64,000 bases of DNA, taken from Micromussa lordhowensis. Its lineage: Eukaryota > Cnidaria > Anthozoa > Scleractinia > Lobophylliidae. This document shows, one piece after another, positions 10,850 through 24,100 of the stretch. Position numbers and translations under genes: made by a program. How positions within the stretch are numbered: the first letter of the stretch is position 1; each line of letters starts with the position of its first letter. The DNA is taken from NCBI GenBank assembly GCA_964020085.1, contig OZ026596.1:8590739-8654738 (forward strand). Reading direction: 5' to 3'. The notes under the pieces are model-generated. The model saw only the letters and a program-made list of their open reading frames with translations, had not been told where the DNA came from and ran no database searches.

Positions 10850-11627
10850 ACAGGTTGCTCCCGCTTGGGCTAAACTCCGAGGAAAAGAGAGTTTAGGAAC
10901 TGGACTACACTTATTGCAAATCAAATCTATCGCCTACAGTCCGAGTCAACTAGACTGGCCACCAATTCCTAACCCGGCCACATTCTAACAGCATTTTCTG
11001 CCTTCAGCAATAGCTATCCCTATCAAACACCTTGCATTGACCAGAAATGATGGCGCAAAAGCACAACGTTCTGTCTTTTAACCTCTTCTAAGTAAATGCC
11101 AAGGTGAAAGACGGTACATTTTAGTTAAGAAAGCTTGGGTAATTTCTTTAAATAAAATTACTTTTCTTTCTTTCTTTTTCTATTTACAATTTACCTACTT
11201 TAAGCCTCACCGAACTGTTTAGTTCAGATAGCACCCAATGAAGCCAGATAACCAAAGTACATGTTAAATTACACGTTGGGTAAGAACAAATCTGGCCAAT
11301 GTTAGAAAATCTTAGTCAAAAGTAGTCAAAGATCTTCCCAATCTTTTTATCTAATCAAATTACTCGAAGGGTTGTGACGTCAGCACTGAGCCATAAAGAT
11401 ACGTCATGTTGGTTGGAGACGTGTCGGTTAAAAACGACATGCTCACAGATAGAAATTTTAATTTACACTTCATATAACGCTACCTTTCTGTCCTAACCTT
11501 GTATTTCGACTACCTAACAACTGCACGGTACACTGCACTTGTGCCACTACATCCAGCAACTGTATAATGGAACTTCAGTCCATCAGGTCAGTGGTAATCT
11601 CCAGACGCGCAGAATCCACTTCGATGT
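10850..11627. other. Probable 3' UTR/downstream region of the RA gene
   Basis: There is no reading frame of note. On the minus strand an ATTAAA variant poly(A) signal lies at about 11456-11461, some 170 bases after the modelled stop of the RA gene. Confidence 0.3.
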
Positions 11628-13805
11628 TCAGCACCATTCCTCTGGTTCGCTACAGAAAAACAAAAGAAACTTGGAAAGGACCGCTTACACATCTAAAGTA
11701 AGACTAAGACTAGAGTAAGAACAGACTAAGAAGTTGGTTAATGATTCGACATCACCTTCCAAGTCTAGCCGTGTGATTCTAGTGACGAAACTTGATATAT
11801 GAAATAACATTATTCGCTTCTACTGAAAAAAACATTTATAAGGCACTTTCCTTTCCGATTTGTAATGTCACCAAGGTCGTAACAACAGCCTTTGTTCAGC
11901 CGTACCCCCTTTTTTTTTCCCCAAGGATGAAGTTGATTTGGGAAATGGACTAACCACTAATCTATCTAACAATTACAGGACAATAGTTTTCTGCAACTAT
12001 AGATAACTAGGGGCGCTTTCCATTTAACCAAAAATTCCGGAACTTAAGAACTTTTTTTAATTATATCTTTATTTGTTATCTGCATGTGCTTACAAGTGTT
12101 TACATTGTTACAAGTCCTGGCTCTTACATTGCTTTGCGGAAGGGGTATTTTTTCTATTTAATTATTAAGGGAAAAAATCATATTCTATCTATATATGACA
12201 CTTTATCTGCATGTGTTTACAAGTATTTACATTGTTACACACAAGTTTTTACATTGTTACAATTATCTGTCTGTTACATTATTTTGAGGGTCTAATTACT
12301 TGTTAAAAAAATTTATCTTCTATATTTAAAAAAACACTTTGCCAACCAAAGCAGGGAGGTGAATAGATTTGTTTTACATCTTACAAGTGTAGATGTAGTA
12401 TGTAGTAACAAGGTCGTTTAATTCCGTATCGAAAAAGTTCCTTTTTTGTTGCTACAATTCTATGAAAAAGTTTGAATTGAAATTCTTTTAATTTTGTTTC
12501 CTTACAAGCGTTTTTCAGCGAGGTGAATATTGTTTCCACGCCTCTCCATTCAGCTGCATAGTTTGATTCCATTTTTTTGGGCGAGTTTGACACCTCGTCC
12601 GAGTTTTTTTGTTCAGTAGGCAATAGAAGTCCCTAGTTTTGGCTTGGTCTAAGTGAATAGTTGTCAGGCCGTCAAGTTGGAAAAGGGGGCTGTTCTCAAT
12701 GTATGGTTCGCTTTCTGGTGGCACTGTGTTTTTCGCTTCTGTGGCTAGGTGCTTCGCTATTGCACTAACAACTTGATAAACTGAATTGGAGGAAGTTCGT
12801 TTTGCAGGCGTATTTGTTTTTAAATTCTTGGTAAGACATAAACTGGCCATTGCTATTCAACAGGTTTTGTATAAACAAAACATTGTTATTAAGCCATTCA
12901 CTGATGAATATGGACTTCCCTCCAACGAGAATTTCTTTTTTGTTGAATAACATCATATCCCGTCCTCTTTTATAGTTATATAGGGCTTTCGATTTATTGA
13001 AAAACTTTAAAATGTCTTTGTAAAATGATGGCAAACCATCAATATATTTGGCGTCGTAGTTACATCTTACAACATGAGAAAGCTCAAACCTCCATATCTT
13101 CCTACATAATAGTCTGGGACAGTTTACCAGAACTTATCCTCTTTTTGTGAAATTCCGCAAATAACTGATCAATTCGCCGGTGGAAAATTCAAGAATTCAA
13201 ACCGCAATTTTTCAGTGTCGAATGGAAAGCGCCCTTACCACACCTTCTCTTGGTACAACTCATTTTTAAAAACACATCTGTTGAGCGCTACAAGCAATCC
13301 TAGATATGAGTGTCCTGTAAGAATCACTGCAATCGTCTTACCTTGAAGCAAGCGAGCTGTTTATAACGTGCAGAAGAGTGGGGTCTCGGTCCTTAAGCAT
13401 GGCCAGCAGCTGGTCAAGGTACAGTCTGTTTTGTTCTTGTTCCTCAAGTTTAGCTTCCATGTCTTTCACTGCCTCGGTCTGCACGCACATAGAAAAATAA
13501 AACAACATTGATGAATTGTACCACAATAAAGACCCCTGCACGTTATCACGGAAACTCGACTGGCGCGACTTGACTCGACGCGACTGATTAGGAGGCAGCG
13601 TAGTCGAGTGGTTTAGGGCGCTGGTGTTGTAATCCGGAGGTCCCGGGTTCAAGGCCTCCACCCTGCCACTAGCGGGATTTGTTTCTCGGTGGTGCCGAGT
13701 TCAAATCCTCGGTCACGCTTTGTAAATAGCCAACTGGTCTGCCTCCTGCCAGTTGGGATTTTTAACTATGTTACGTTTATTTGAATTATTTGTTTCCTTT
13801 GTTTC

Positions 13806-13847
<42 letters not shown>

Positions 13848-16800
13848 GTAAGTGCATGACCACTATAAATAAGATTTACATTACATTCACACTAAAATGC
13901 GCATCAAGGCTTTTGTCTTGAACTGATTAGATTAAATTGATTACGTGAGCCAACAGTCCTTAGACGCTTATTATTACAGACTGCAGTTCAGCGAAAGACG
14001 TGCTACATGTAGGCATGTTTAGATTTCAAAAACTATACTTAGTTAAAAAAATACGTAATTTATTTTAGAAAGTACAGTAGAACCTCTCTATCTCGAACTT
14101 TCCGCTTTCTTCTCGACCTCAAATTATTTCCCCTTGCATATACTTCTCAGTCATTCACTATCAGTTATCTGGACCAAAGGGCTCAAGATAGCGGGATTCA
14201 ACTGTATCACCCCATGATTGTCTGCCTGCTCTTATATTACAAGAAATGCAATACACTAAGACTTTCTAACAGGCCTAGCACTGATAAATAAATGTAGACA
14301 GCTGAACTGAACTGACAGCGTCAACTCACCAATGTATTAATCTTATTTTCAGATTCCTTTAGCTTTTTATCCTTCTGTCGAGCGATAGTCTCCGCGGCAC
14401 TGACTTGTTTGGTTAAATACTGCAAAAAATAGCACACATAACAAATGTGAAACAACGGCCGCAGTTGCGTAGTTCCTAAGCCTCGATATTTCGCCTCGAT
14501 CAATCGCTTTCGGGTCACGTGGTTCGAGGCGAAAGTGTACCGCTCGTCTCGGATACGTCACCAAAATCAATTGACCGTGAAGGCCTGGGAGAAAGCCGTA
14601 CAGGAACTAGACAAGGCCGCATCGAAGACCGAACCACGTCACCAGTGGAAAGCGCGGGAAAAATCAAGCTTGGTTTTGTGGCTTTTCGACTGATTGGCAA
14701 TAACCTTACTCTGATTGAGTGATTAGTCAGGGCGTGCTAACCCTCGAGTTAACGACGGTAGCAGTAAATTGTAACCTCTTTAAATGGAATACCTTTTCTA
14801 AGGGCCGCTGCTATCTAATAAGGCGAATCAAACGAGTGGGTTGACAACCGTATACCGGTGTTTGACATTGTTCAATAACCCGAGAGTTTACGACTGACTC
14901 TTATAGTCCCATACTTACACTTTCCACATCACGAAGCTCTTTGTATTTCTGTTTAAAGGACTCATTTTCCTTGGTGTCTGCCGCCAGTTTAGCCACAGCG
15001 GACTTCAGTTCATCGACTTCCTTCGTCCTTTCCACCAGAAAGATGTTCTCGAGTTTCAAATCCTCCACTACCTTTGCACAGTTTTCCTGAACCTCGGCAT
15101 TCTTTTCGCGTTCTTCCAACTCAGCTATCCTGTCCAGTAACTGTTGTTTCTCGTTGACGAGATCTTCCAGCTTTTCCTGGAAGTGGTCCATCTGTTCTTG
15201 ACTCTGTGTTTCCATCTCGCGCATCTGGGCTGTCAACTTGATGATATTCGTCTTCATCTCCTCTGCGTCTTTGCACTTTGTTGCCAATTCAAGATTTTCC
15301 TTTTTCAGATTTTCGACTTCCATGGCGTCAGTTCTTTCAGAGTCATTTCTATCACGCTCCAACTCGTTTAACTTTTCAACCAACTCTTTCTTCCCCGCTA
15401 CGCTCCTATCGAGCTTTTGTCGCAGTAATTCGCTCTCTTCCGCTTTCTGAGAAAGTTCTCGATTTATTTCTCTCAATTTTTCCATTTCGCCTACTTTGGT
15501 TAACAATTTGTCGTGTTTTTCCCGCAGTTCTCCAAGTTTTAGGACAAGCTCGTTTTCACTAGAGCTGTATTCCTCATTCAGAACCCTCAGCTTCTTCAAT
15601 TCGTTTCTTTGCGACTCAAAGTCATCGCGTAGCCGTCTCAGATTCTCTAGCTCCTTCTCATTGGAGGAAAGTTCGTTATTTCGGGCGTAAAGCCTTTCAA
15701 TTTCACGATCCCTCATGGAGATTTCATTATTAAACTTTTCTTCAATTTCCTCTGTCCTTTGTCGCAGTTCTTCGTTCTCTCGTCGTAGCTCTTCTAGGGC
15801 GCGATCTTTCTCCACAAGGGACTCGTCATTACGTGTCAATTCACCGAGCTCTTCGCATCGTCTTCTGAGCTCCTCATTTTCGCGTCGCAAGACTTCAATC
15901 TCGTCTTCCCTCTCGGTCAATGTGTCGCTTCGCACCCGCAATTCCCGAAGCTCCTCTTCCTTAGCGGCAAGTTCTTGTCGAACAGCTTCCAACTCCTGAG
16001 AAGCGATCGCTTCGGATTCTTCGTCAATGACGTGGTCTAGTTCGGTCAATCCTTCCATCAGATCATCGCTGATTTCTTCCACGATTTCGTCTCCTTCAAT
16101 ACTGCCCGTGGCACCCGGTGCAAACTCTAACTCGTCCTCATCTCGCACTGAGGATACTTCTGAGATGATGCCTGGTTCTGGTGAGATTTCTTCCGTTGCA
16201 TCTGTCGTCCTAAGCAAAGGAAAAAAGGGTCAAGTCCACATACGAGCCAAGTGGCCCATCAGGCCGGAGCTTATCCCTGTCTATGTAGCATGAAGCGACT
16301 AGGAATATTTCTACTCCCCCTGGATGAGATGCTAGTCCATCGCAGGGTTACCCCTAGCATTAAATTCGCCGGTACCCACTTTTACACCTGGGTGGAGAGA
16401 GGCGCTGTGAGAGTAAAGTGTCTTGCCCAAGAACACAACACAATACACCTTATTCCAAAATGGCCACTATTTTAGTGGTCTTTTGTTTGCCTCCAAATTA
16501 GCTCTTGTTGCCTCGTTCTTAAACTCGAAATTCAAAAGAATATTTTCCCTTGAACGATGCAACAAGGGCTAATTTGCAAGCAAACAAAAGAACAGTAAAA
16601 TGGCAGCCATTTTGGAATAAGGTGTATGTCCCGGGCCAGGGCTCGAACCCGGAGTGCTCGCTCCGGAGTCGAGCGCACTAACCAAGAGGCCACCGCGCCT
16701 ACACGCCTAAGCAAAACCAAAACAGAATTACACCGAGTACGAATTTTTTCCTTGTAGGTATAACGTGCGAGGACAAATTCCCTCGTCGAGACTTAATGAT

Positions 16801-18348
16801 GTCATCTCCTGCGAGAAAGAGAGCTAAGATTTGAACCAAAAATCTCCAAACTTTCTAACAATTTACAATAGCTGTCCTATCAGGGCAGCCCCTCTGATTC
16901 CTATGTGATAGTCTTTTTTTCTTAAATTTATTCTCTAAGCCCCTAAAAGATTTTTACTAACCAGCCATCTAATGTATCTTTATGCTCGTCCTCTTTGACT
17001 TCAATTGGTCTTCTACAAAGTCTGAACACGTGATCAGGTGCGCTCCAAGCCATTTGCAGTCTCAGGGGACACACGTGATCAGCCACTTCTTCTCTGTCAT
17101 CTGTGCAAGGTGAAACATGCAGAAGATTCTCAATCCGTCTCAATCATCGTCATCCTTATTCATCCTTATCCCATTTTGGTTTCTTGTTACCTTTATGGTG
17201 TTTTCTACCTTATTAACTATTTTTTCGGGTTTTCTTCGATTGAAAGGAAGCTTTGAACATCGCAAAAAAACGCTGATTAAACATTCTACAACGCGAATTG
17301 CCATCAGTGTTCATACCCTATGCGACACTTACAAAGATTAATTGCAATATTTATGAAGAATCAGGCAGGGAATTAGTAGTCGTTTTTACCAGTTACTAGT
17401 TATCTTTTATTTAAACTAAATATCAATAAAAGAAAACCGCACCTTCATTTTCCTCGGAAACTTCCACCAAGTAGTACTCGCTGGCATCGCCAGGCAAGTC
17501 AAATTTTTTCACTATAATCCCCACCGCTTCTGAACAGGGAGTCTTGGAGGACAACGGGATAGAACGATAGTCTAAGTCGTCTTCGTACCCCTCCAATTCA
17601 AACAGCATCTGAGGTAAAAACCAATAAACACGTTAAGATGATATTTGCCTTTGTTATATAATACAACCTTAGCCTGTGCATATACGTCTCATTTTCCCGC
17701 GAGAAGCACACAAAGATGTCTACGTGCAGGCTGTCACAAAAACTGCAATAGGCAGCAAAAATATTGAGACACATAACATTAACAATAATAATAATTGTAA
17801 TAACGATTTATTAACAGATCCACTTGGTGGCTCTTCCCTGTTAAATTACATTAATTACAATTACAAAATCAATCGAATTTAGTTATTTACAAATTACACA
17901 GTAGGAAACAGAAATAACAGAATCCAATTACAGTAAAACTATCCAATCGCTTTGTACTCTGTTTCTTAAAAAAAACTCCTTGAGAATCTTAAAAAGGTTC
18001 TGTAATCTTTACAGTTTCTAATGGTTTCTGGTAGATTATTAAATAGTTTCGACGCCTCATCTTGGAAAGTGCCGTTTTCGGTCGGGACCACTAATCTAAT
18101 TGAATTGCTTGAGCGCAGTTCCTTAGGGCATTCCTGTTTTACAAGCTCTTTGTAGCTCTTACAAGATGATAGTTAACAATTATTCACCGAAGTGGAGGTA
18201 AATATCCACCACTTTCACCGACACTGAGGTGAATAATTGTTTTAGTATATACCACACAAGCTGAATAACTAGCAGCCCAAAGAGTAACTTCATTAGTTAA
18301 AATATAGCGACAAAAGCCACTTTGTTTTTCTTCGGCTGCTCGGAGGTG

Positions 18349-18385
<37 letters not shown>

Positions 18386-18593
18386 AGCGCGCGCGAAAAG
18401 TACTATTCACTTGTGTGGTATATACTAAAAAGAGTTATTACTAGCTAAGAAAAGGTCAGAGATTTTCTGACGCTTACTGGAACCTTTTCATCCTTTTCAG
18501 CTAAAATGAAGAAGTTCACAGCTTTCTTCATTTGAACTGAAGTAAATCGTATCAAGCGTCCTAAATATCCAGACCCGGGTTGTTCGAAAGGCC

Positions 18594-18626
<33 letters not shown>

Positions 18627-21088
18627 GCGGATAGCGTGGTTTGTTTTGTTAACACTTGTCCGCTGGATAGTGATTTATCTGGCGGATAGCGTTATCCAGC
18701 CTTTGAACAACTGGGGCCTGATGTTTTTGTTTCATACAAACTAACCAATGTTTGGCTTCTACTACGTTTTCAAATGCCTTTTCACATTGTACCTTGATAA
18801 CCCCTTCGTTTCTACAGCGCAATTCAAAACGCTGCTTGTCAGGATCTGCCCAACGGCACTGATACAACAGAGGACAATCAGCGTCAGTCAGATCACGATT
18901 AGTACCTGATAGGAAAGAGAGACTGCGATCAAAATCAATTTTCTCCAAACAACTTCAATACATTGTTAAGCAGACAGGTCTTGAGAAAAAAATATCAATT
19001 AAGGCAGAACCAACTTTTATAGAACCAACCTTTATAGAAATGTATGGAGGCATTAAAGAGAATCTGTACTTCACACTTAATTAAAGGGGCTCAGTCACAG
19101 TATTTTAGGTAGTTCTGTTTATTTTTGTCAACTATGGGCACTAAACTTGAAATTGCCTGGGCAGCAGTCTTTTATTGGAAAAAACTTGGCAAGACAGAAA
19201 AGAAGGACAATTTCCGAGCATTCTAAATAGCACTAATTGATGTAAACTTCAATAAAGTTGGGCTGACGTTTTTCCAGCTTACTGCAACCCAATTAAATAT
19301 TCTCCAGTTTTATCCATCCATGCTCCTTTTTGGCTTTTCTGTATTTCTCTTGAGTTTTTGTACGGTTTCAAGCCATCATTGTGCTATTTCAGTAATTGCA
19401 TGACCAGTTGGTAAGAGCTAAAAAATTGTCTTAAATTTGGTGTGACCTAGCCCCTTGAAGGCTTTAAGGCCACATCTCATTTTCTAAAAACTAAGTAAAA
19501 GTTTTTTAAGGCTCACCTCCTTTTCCTAATCCCATTTCACAAACAAAAAACCTTCGTGGATCATCAACTACTTCATATTTCACAAAAACAAGTTTAATGA
19601 TTTCAGCGCATGTGGTTGTCATGTTGACCATGAAGCTGCAATAATTCATTTCCTCAGAGAGAGCTGTGGGCCATATCCTGAGTAATCCCTGAGGGCCAGC
19701 TTGTAGGAGATACTGCATAGCAGGGTTGAGCTTTTTGGTTGCTGATGATGACGATGATGATGATGAGTGTGAATGATGAAAAAGCTTCGTCAACTTCGAT
19801 GATCCTGAACCCAGAGACAAACTGTCCAGAAGTTTGGACACCCTGTTATTTCGAAACATGACAGGTTACATTTTGTTTCAAGCTTATGATTGGAAGAGCC
19901 AAACAGTGCTAGCCTATGTAGCTTGATTGGAAGAGCCAAACAGTGCTAGCCTATGTAGCTAACGGAACTTTGTGCATGAGTACTTTGTATCAGCTGCAAG
20001 GGCAATGGTGTGGAGTCAAGTCAAGAGAAAATCCCCTCAACCATTCCTTCATAGTTTAATCTCCTAACATCCACCACAACAAACAGTGCTAGTCTGTGTA
20101 GCTAGCAGCATTTGTGCACAAGTTCTTTGTTTGAACTGAGAGGAAAATGGGACAGAGTCATTACCTCGTAGCCTCAGCCCCATGCTGCCAAAACAAAGTG
20201 CAAGTGCATGAAAGCCTACTAGCTACAAGGGCTAAATCCATGTTGGTGCTTAATCCATTTTCTATACTAGGAGTGTTGCTACTACCCAAGATAGGATGGT
20301 AGTCCATCAAAAAGATACCCTAGCATTTGCCAGGTTACCCTAACAATTCATTCTGGGAGATTGGCAGAAGGGGGACTAAATGACTAATCAGTGTTGGTAA
20401 CGACTCCAGTTTCTGTATCAATAAGCAAGTGAGAGTATTGCTTCTCCCGCAGGGTGAGATGCTTTTCATTTCTCTTCAGCCTTACTCGGGTTTCCCATAC
20501 AACTGGCAGGTGCCCTTTATACTACAAGGCAGAGAGAGCGGTACAGGAGTAGAATTCCTGGCCTGTCCCTAAGATTGTAATACTAACAAGATCATAGCAA
20601 CACAATTGGTACATGTACCTCATATTGAAACAGTTCAATACTCTGAATGCAAATTTTGATCAGATCTCAGCTACAGTAAGAAAAGCTCTGTTATATAATT
20701 CAGCCCAAGGAACAAAATATTTACACAGCAGTTACACTGTATTCATACCTCTTGTGTTTCTTTTGCTTATTTGCCTGTTTTTCACTTTTCGATGCTTTTT
20801 CTCCTGACTTGTCCTTCTCTTTAGAAGCCTTGCTATGTTTCTTTGATTTCCCTCCCTTGCTTTTTAAATCATGGCCCTGTGTAACACAGAATGTTACCAG
20901 ACAACCGATCACTATCTTCATAGCAATTAGATTACACCTTACTTGCATTAACTTGCAACACAGTTAAATAACATATATACGTCACATAAATATTATTTGT
21001 CTTTGACCTCATCAGTTGGTTGCTAAAAGATTTGAATCATAAGCTTAATCTACCATAGTAAAATTAACCCTTTCACCACCAGTGGCCC

Positions 21089-21134
<46 letters not shown>

Positions 21135-24100
21135 AGGGAGACCCTTGGTGGTGAAAGGGTTAAAAAAAACTATCTCCCTTAACCCTTTCACCACCAGTGG
21201 CCCCTTAAAGATTTTACTCTGTCTAACGCTAGACGATTTTACTCGTCGAAGGGAGACCCTTGGTGGTGAAAGGGTTAAGAAATGCAACAACTGTCCAGTG
21301 CAAGATGTCTCCAAAGAGAGCAAGAGACATATAGCCATCACGTTTTTTACCAAGTCAGGGACACCTGAAACCATTACGAAACAGTAAAATCCTGATTGTC
21401 GGTAAATCAGCCTTAACTACACATTTACGAATACACAAGTTACAATAATAGACTTCTATCTTTGCACATGGAAACATGAAAAACAAAACACCAGCGCAAA
21501 ATGAAACCATTCAAACTTACATCAAGATCTCTGCCCAAGCTGTCTGCCGAGTATGCTGACTGTGACCAGGAGGGAGGAGGGGGTGGGGGAGGCATGCCCA
21601 GATCCTGAGAATGTCCTTCACTGCCTGTCATGCTGCTGGAGAGAGATGCAGTTTCCGAAGCCATGTGAGGCCCTGCGTCACTGTCACGTGGAGAGGATGA
21701 ACCAGTAGAAGATGTCAACCCAAGCTCGGCTTGGAATGCTGGAGATCGCAGAGCATTGAGGACAGCCATGATTTTCATCTTCTCCTGCTCAGAAGCAGAC
21801 TGCAGGGCACCTGTGACAAATGGTCATTATAGATTCTAATAAACAATTAGACCATGAGCTCAAAATTTCCATCAAGCACAGAAATAGAGTAAATCTACTA
21901 GCTGTTCATAAACTTTACCTAAATCCTACTCACAGACACTTTGATTTTGTTAACAATCACACACTGCTAAGCTACTCACTTATATGATATCTACAATGGA
22001 ATACAAGTAGACAGTGAGTAACAGAATATGAGGCTCAAAAGGCTCTTAAAAGTGTCAAATAGTTGCTGTTGAACTAAACGTTTCGGGCTTAGCCCTTCTT
22101 CAGTAGGTGGAATGATAGATAGTGAGCAGCCTAGCCAATCAGCAACAACAACACTCTGTTACCTATTTAGAAGTTTTATAAAAACACTGCCTAGGGTTTA
22201 ATGCTGATCCACCTGTTTGGGGGTTGATGAAAGGTATATGAATATTGAAGGTTAAATAAATCAAAAGAGATCTTAAAACGTTTTTTGTCCGCTAGCTCAT
22301 TAACAAGCCCAGCTGGCTTTTCTTGCCTTGGCAGTTACAAAGCTTATTTACCATGCCTTTGTTTCCATCTTAAATTTCAGCCGGATTTAAATTATCTTTC
22401 AGCCAGCAGCAGCCCTTAGTGACATCCCTGAAAGACTTTTGATCTCACCTTGGATTTCCATTTCGAACAAGTCCTCTTCTTCGGGGTGGAAGCGCCGATA
22501 AATCTCTGAAAGTATAACTTCACGTTCATCGGGTGAATTGATACCAATCTCCTCTGCAATGAAATAAAGTGAGAATAACTTTAACAAAGCAAGTATAACT
22601 GTTATGCATTCTGTAATATAATAAACGCAAATCACTATAATAACAGAGGAATAAAGGGGGCAAGTTTCTAGAGAAACTGTGGTGTTGTGTCCGTGGGAGT
22701 ATTACAAGTAGATAATTTGGTTTTATCAACTGGGTTGATAATGTGAATTGGCCAACGTAAAGAGATTCGGAAGCTGGCGTTTCGAACGTTAGCCCTTCGT
22801 CGGAGCGAATCCGAGGTATGACACACAGAAATATAACCAAATGGGTAGGAAATGAATTCTTTCATTAGCTAGATCACAGTATAAATTCTCCTTTAAGACT
22901 GTCATCCACTTATTTCAAAAACAGTGCCAAAAATTTGGTGGTATGTCATATACTTCACTGGTTATTTCTTTGTCCTCCTAACCAGCCCTCAGAATGTTTT
23001 CGCATTGAGAACATAAGGAGAAATCGGAGGGCTTTCCCAAATTACAGGGTAAAGCACCTACCAAGCAACTGGAAATTAATGTTCTTTAAGACTTTGCCAT
23101 CCACTTGGTGTTCTGTTAGTAGAGAAAGAAAAAGCAAATTTTATACATGCAAGTACAAAGCTTAAAATCTGAAGGTGAAATATATTAAGTAAAATTACAA
23201 ACAATGTTCTAAAGGTAGCCTTATTTTAGATCAAGCTTTAGTGCGTAAAACAATAATCATAAAAAAACATGTTTTATTGTCCCAAATGTCCCTTTTCAAC
23301 TTCATAACAAAATTTTATCACTTATCTTACATACTTTGTGACATTTAAACTATTTTTTACTGTTAGAAACATATCTAATATGCTAATTGCATATTTTTTA
23401 CTAACACTTGAAAATGACATCAGAGAGTTCAACATGTCGTGACTTTTTATAATTAGTTTTTATTACAAAATGAAATTAGAAGCTTTACATAGTGCCGTTA
23501 TTGAAAACTTGAATACCATAGATACCAAGACGTTGCCAGCAAAATTAGGATTTGAAGTTGAACGATAGTCATCTGGCTTGGCCTAAGATAAGGAGCAAGC
23601 TTCAAACTGATACATAGATTAAAACAAAGTAATTTCTGTCAATGTAATAAAGGACTTATTTACAAATAAGCTTTTTATATGAAGGTTTACTGTGACACTG
23701 TTACTGCTACAAAATGAACATTGCATGATGAAACAAACCTCTGAACTCTGGTGCAAAATGTCCTAACCCAATATAGTCAAGCCACTCTAGACAGTCATCT
23801 TCAGTCCACACTTCTAGAGCAAGGTTGTGAAATCTGTTATCATCTCTTGGCTAAAATAACAAAAGATTTAATTATCAAAAAAATTTAAAGGTGCAGTTTC
23901 CCTGCAGGGGAAAAGTCAATTGAAAGCACCAGATAGCTTATTTGCTCAATAGTTTTAACTGAATGTAAAAAACCTGGGTTTTATTCCCAGTAAATTACAA
24001 GTAACATGCAAAGCATCGTCACTACCACATGAAACTACTGTTCCACAACTTTCATTTGCATGATCACAGTTAGGGTTTCACCCCGGGCAAAAATTACTTT

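Noticed and set aside
13591..13665. Possible tRNA gene
   Set aside because: A- and B-box-like segments are present, but the SINE body and AT-rich tail are attached and the cloverleaf is poor. It is a SINE head.
20250..20345. Possible further SINE copy
   Set aside because: Only weak similarity (GATAGGATGGTAGTCCATC) to the SINE body; not enough to call.
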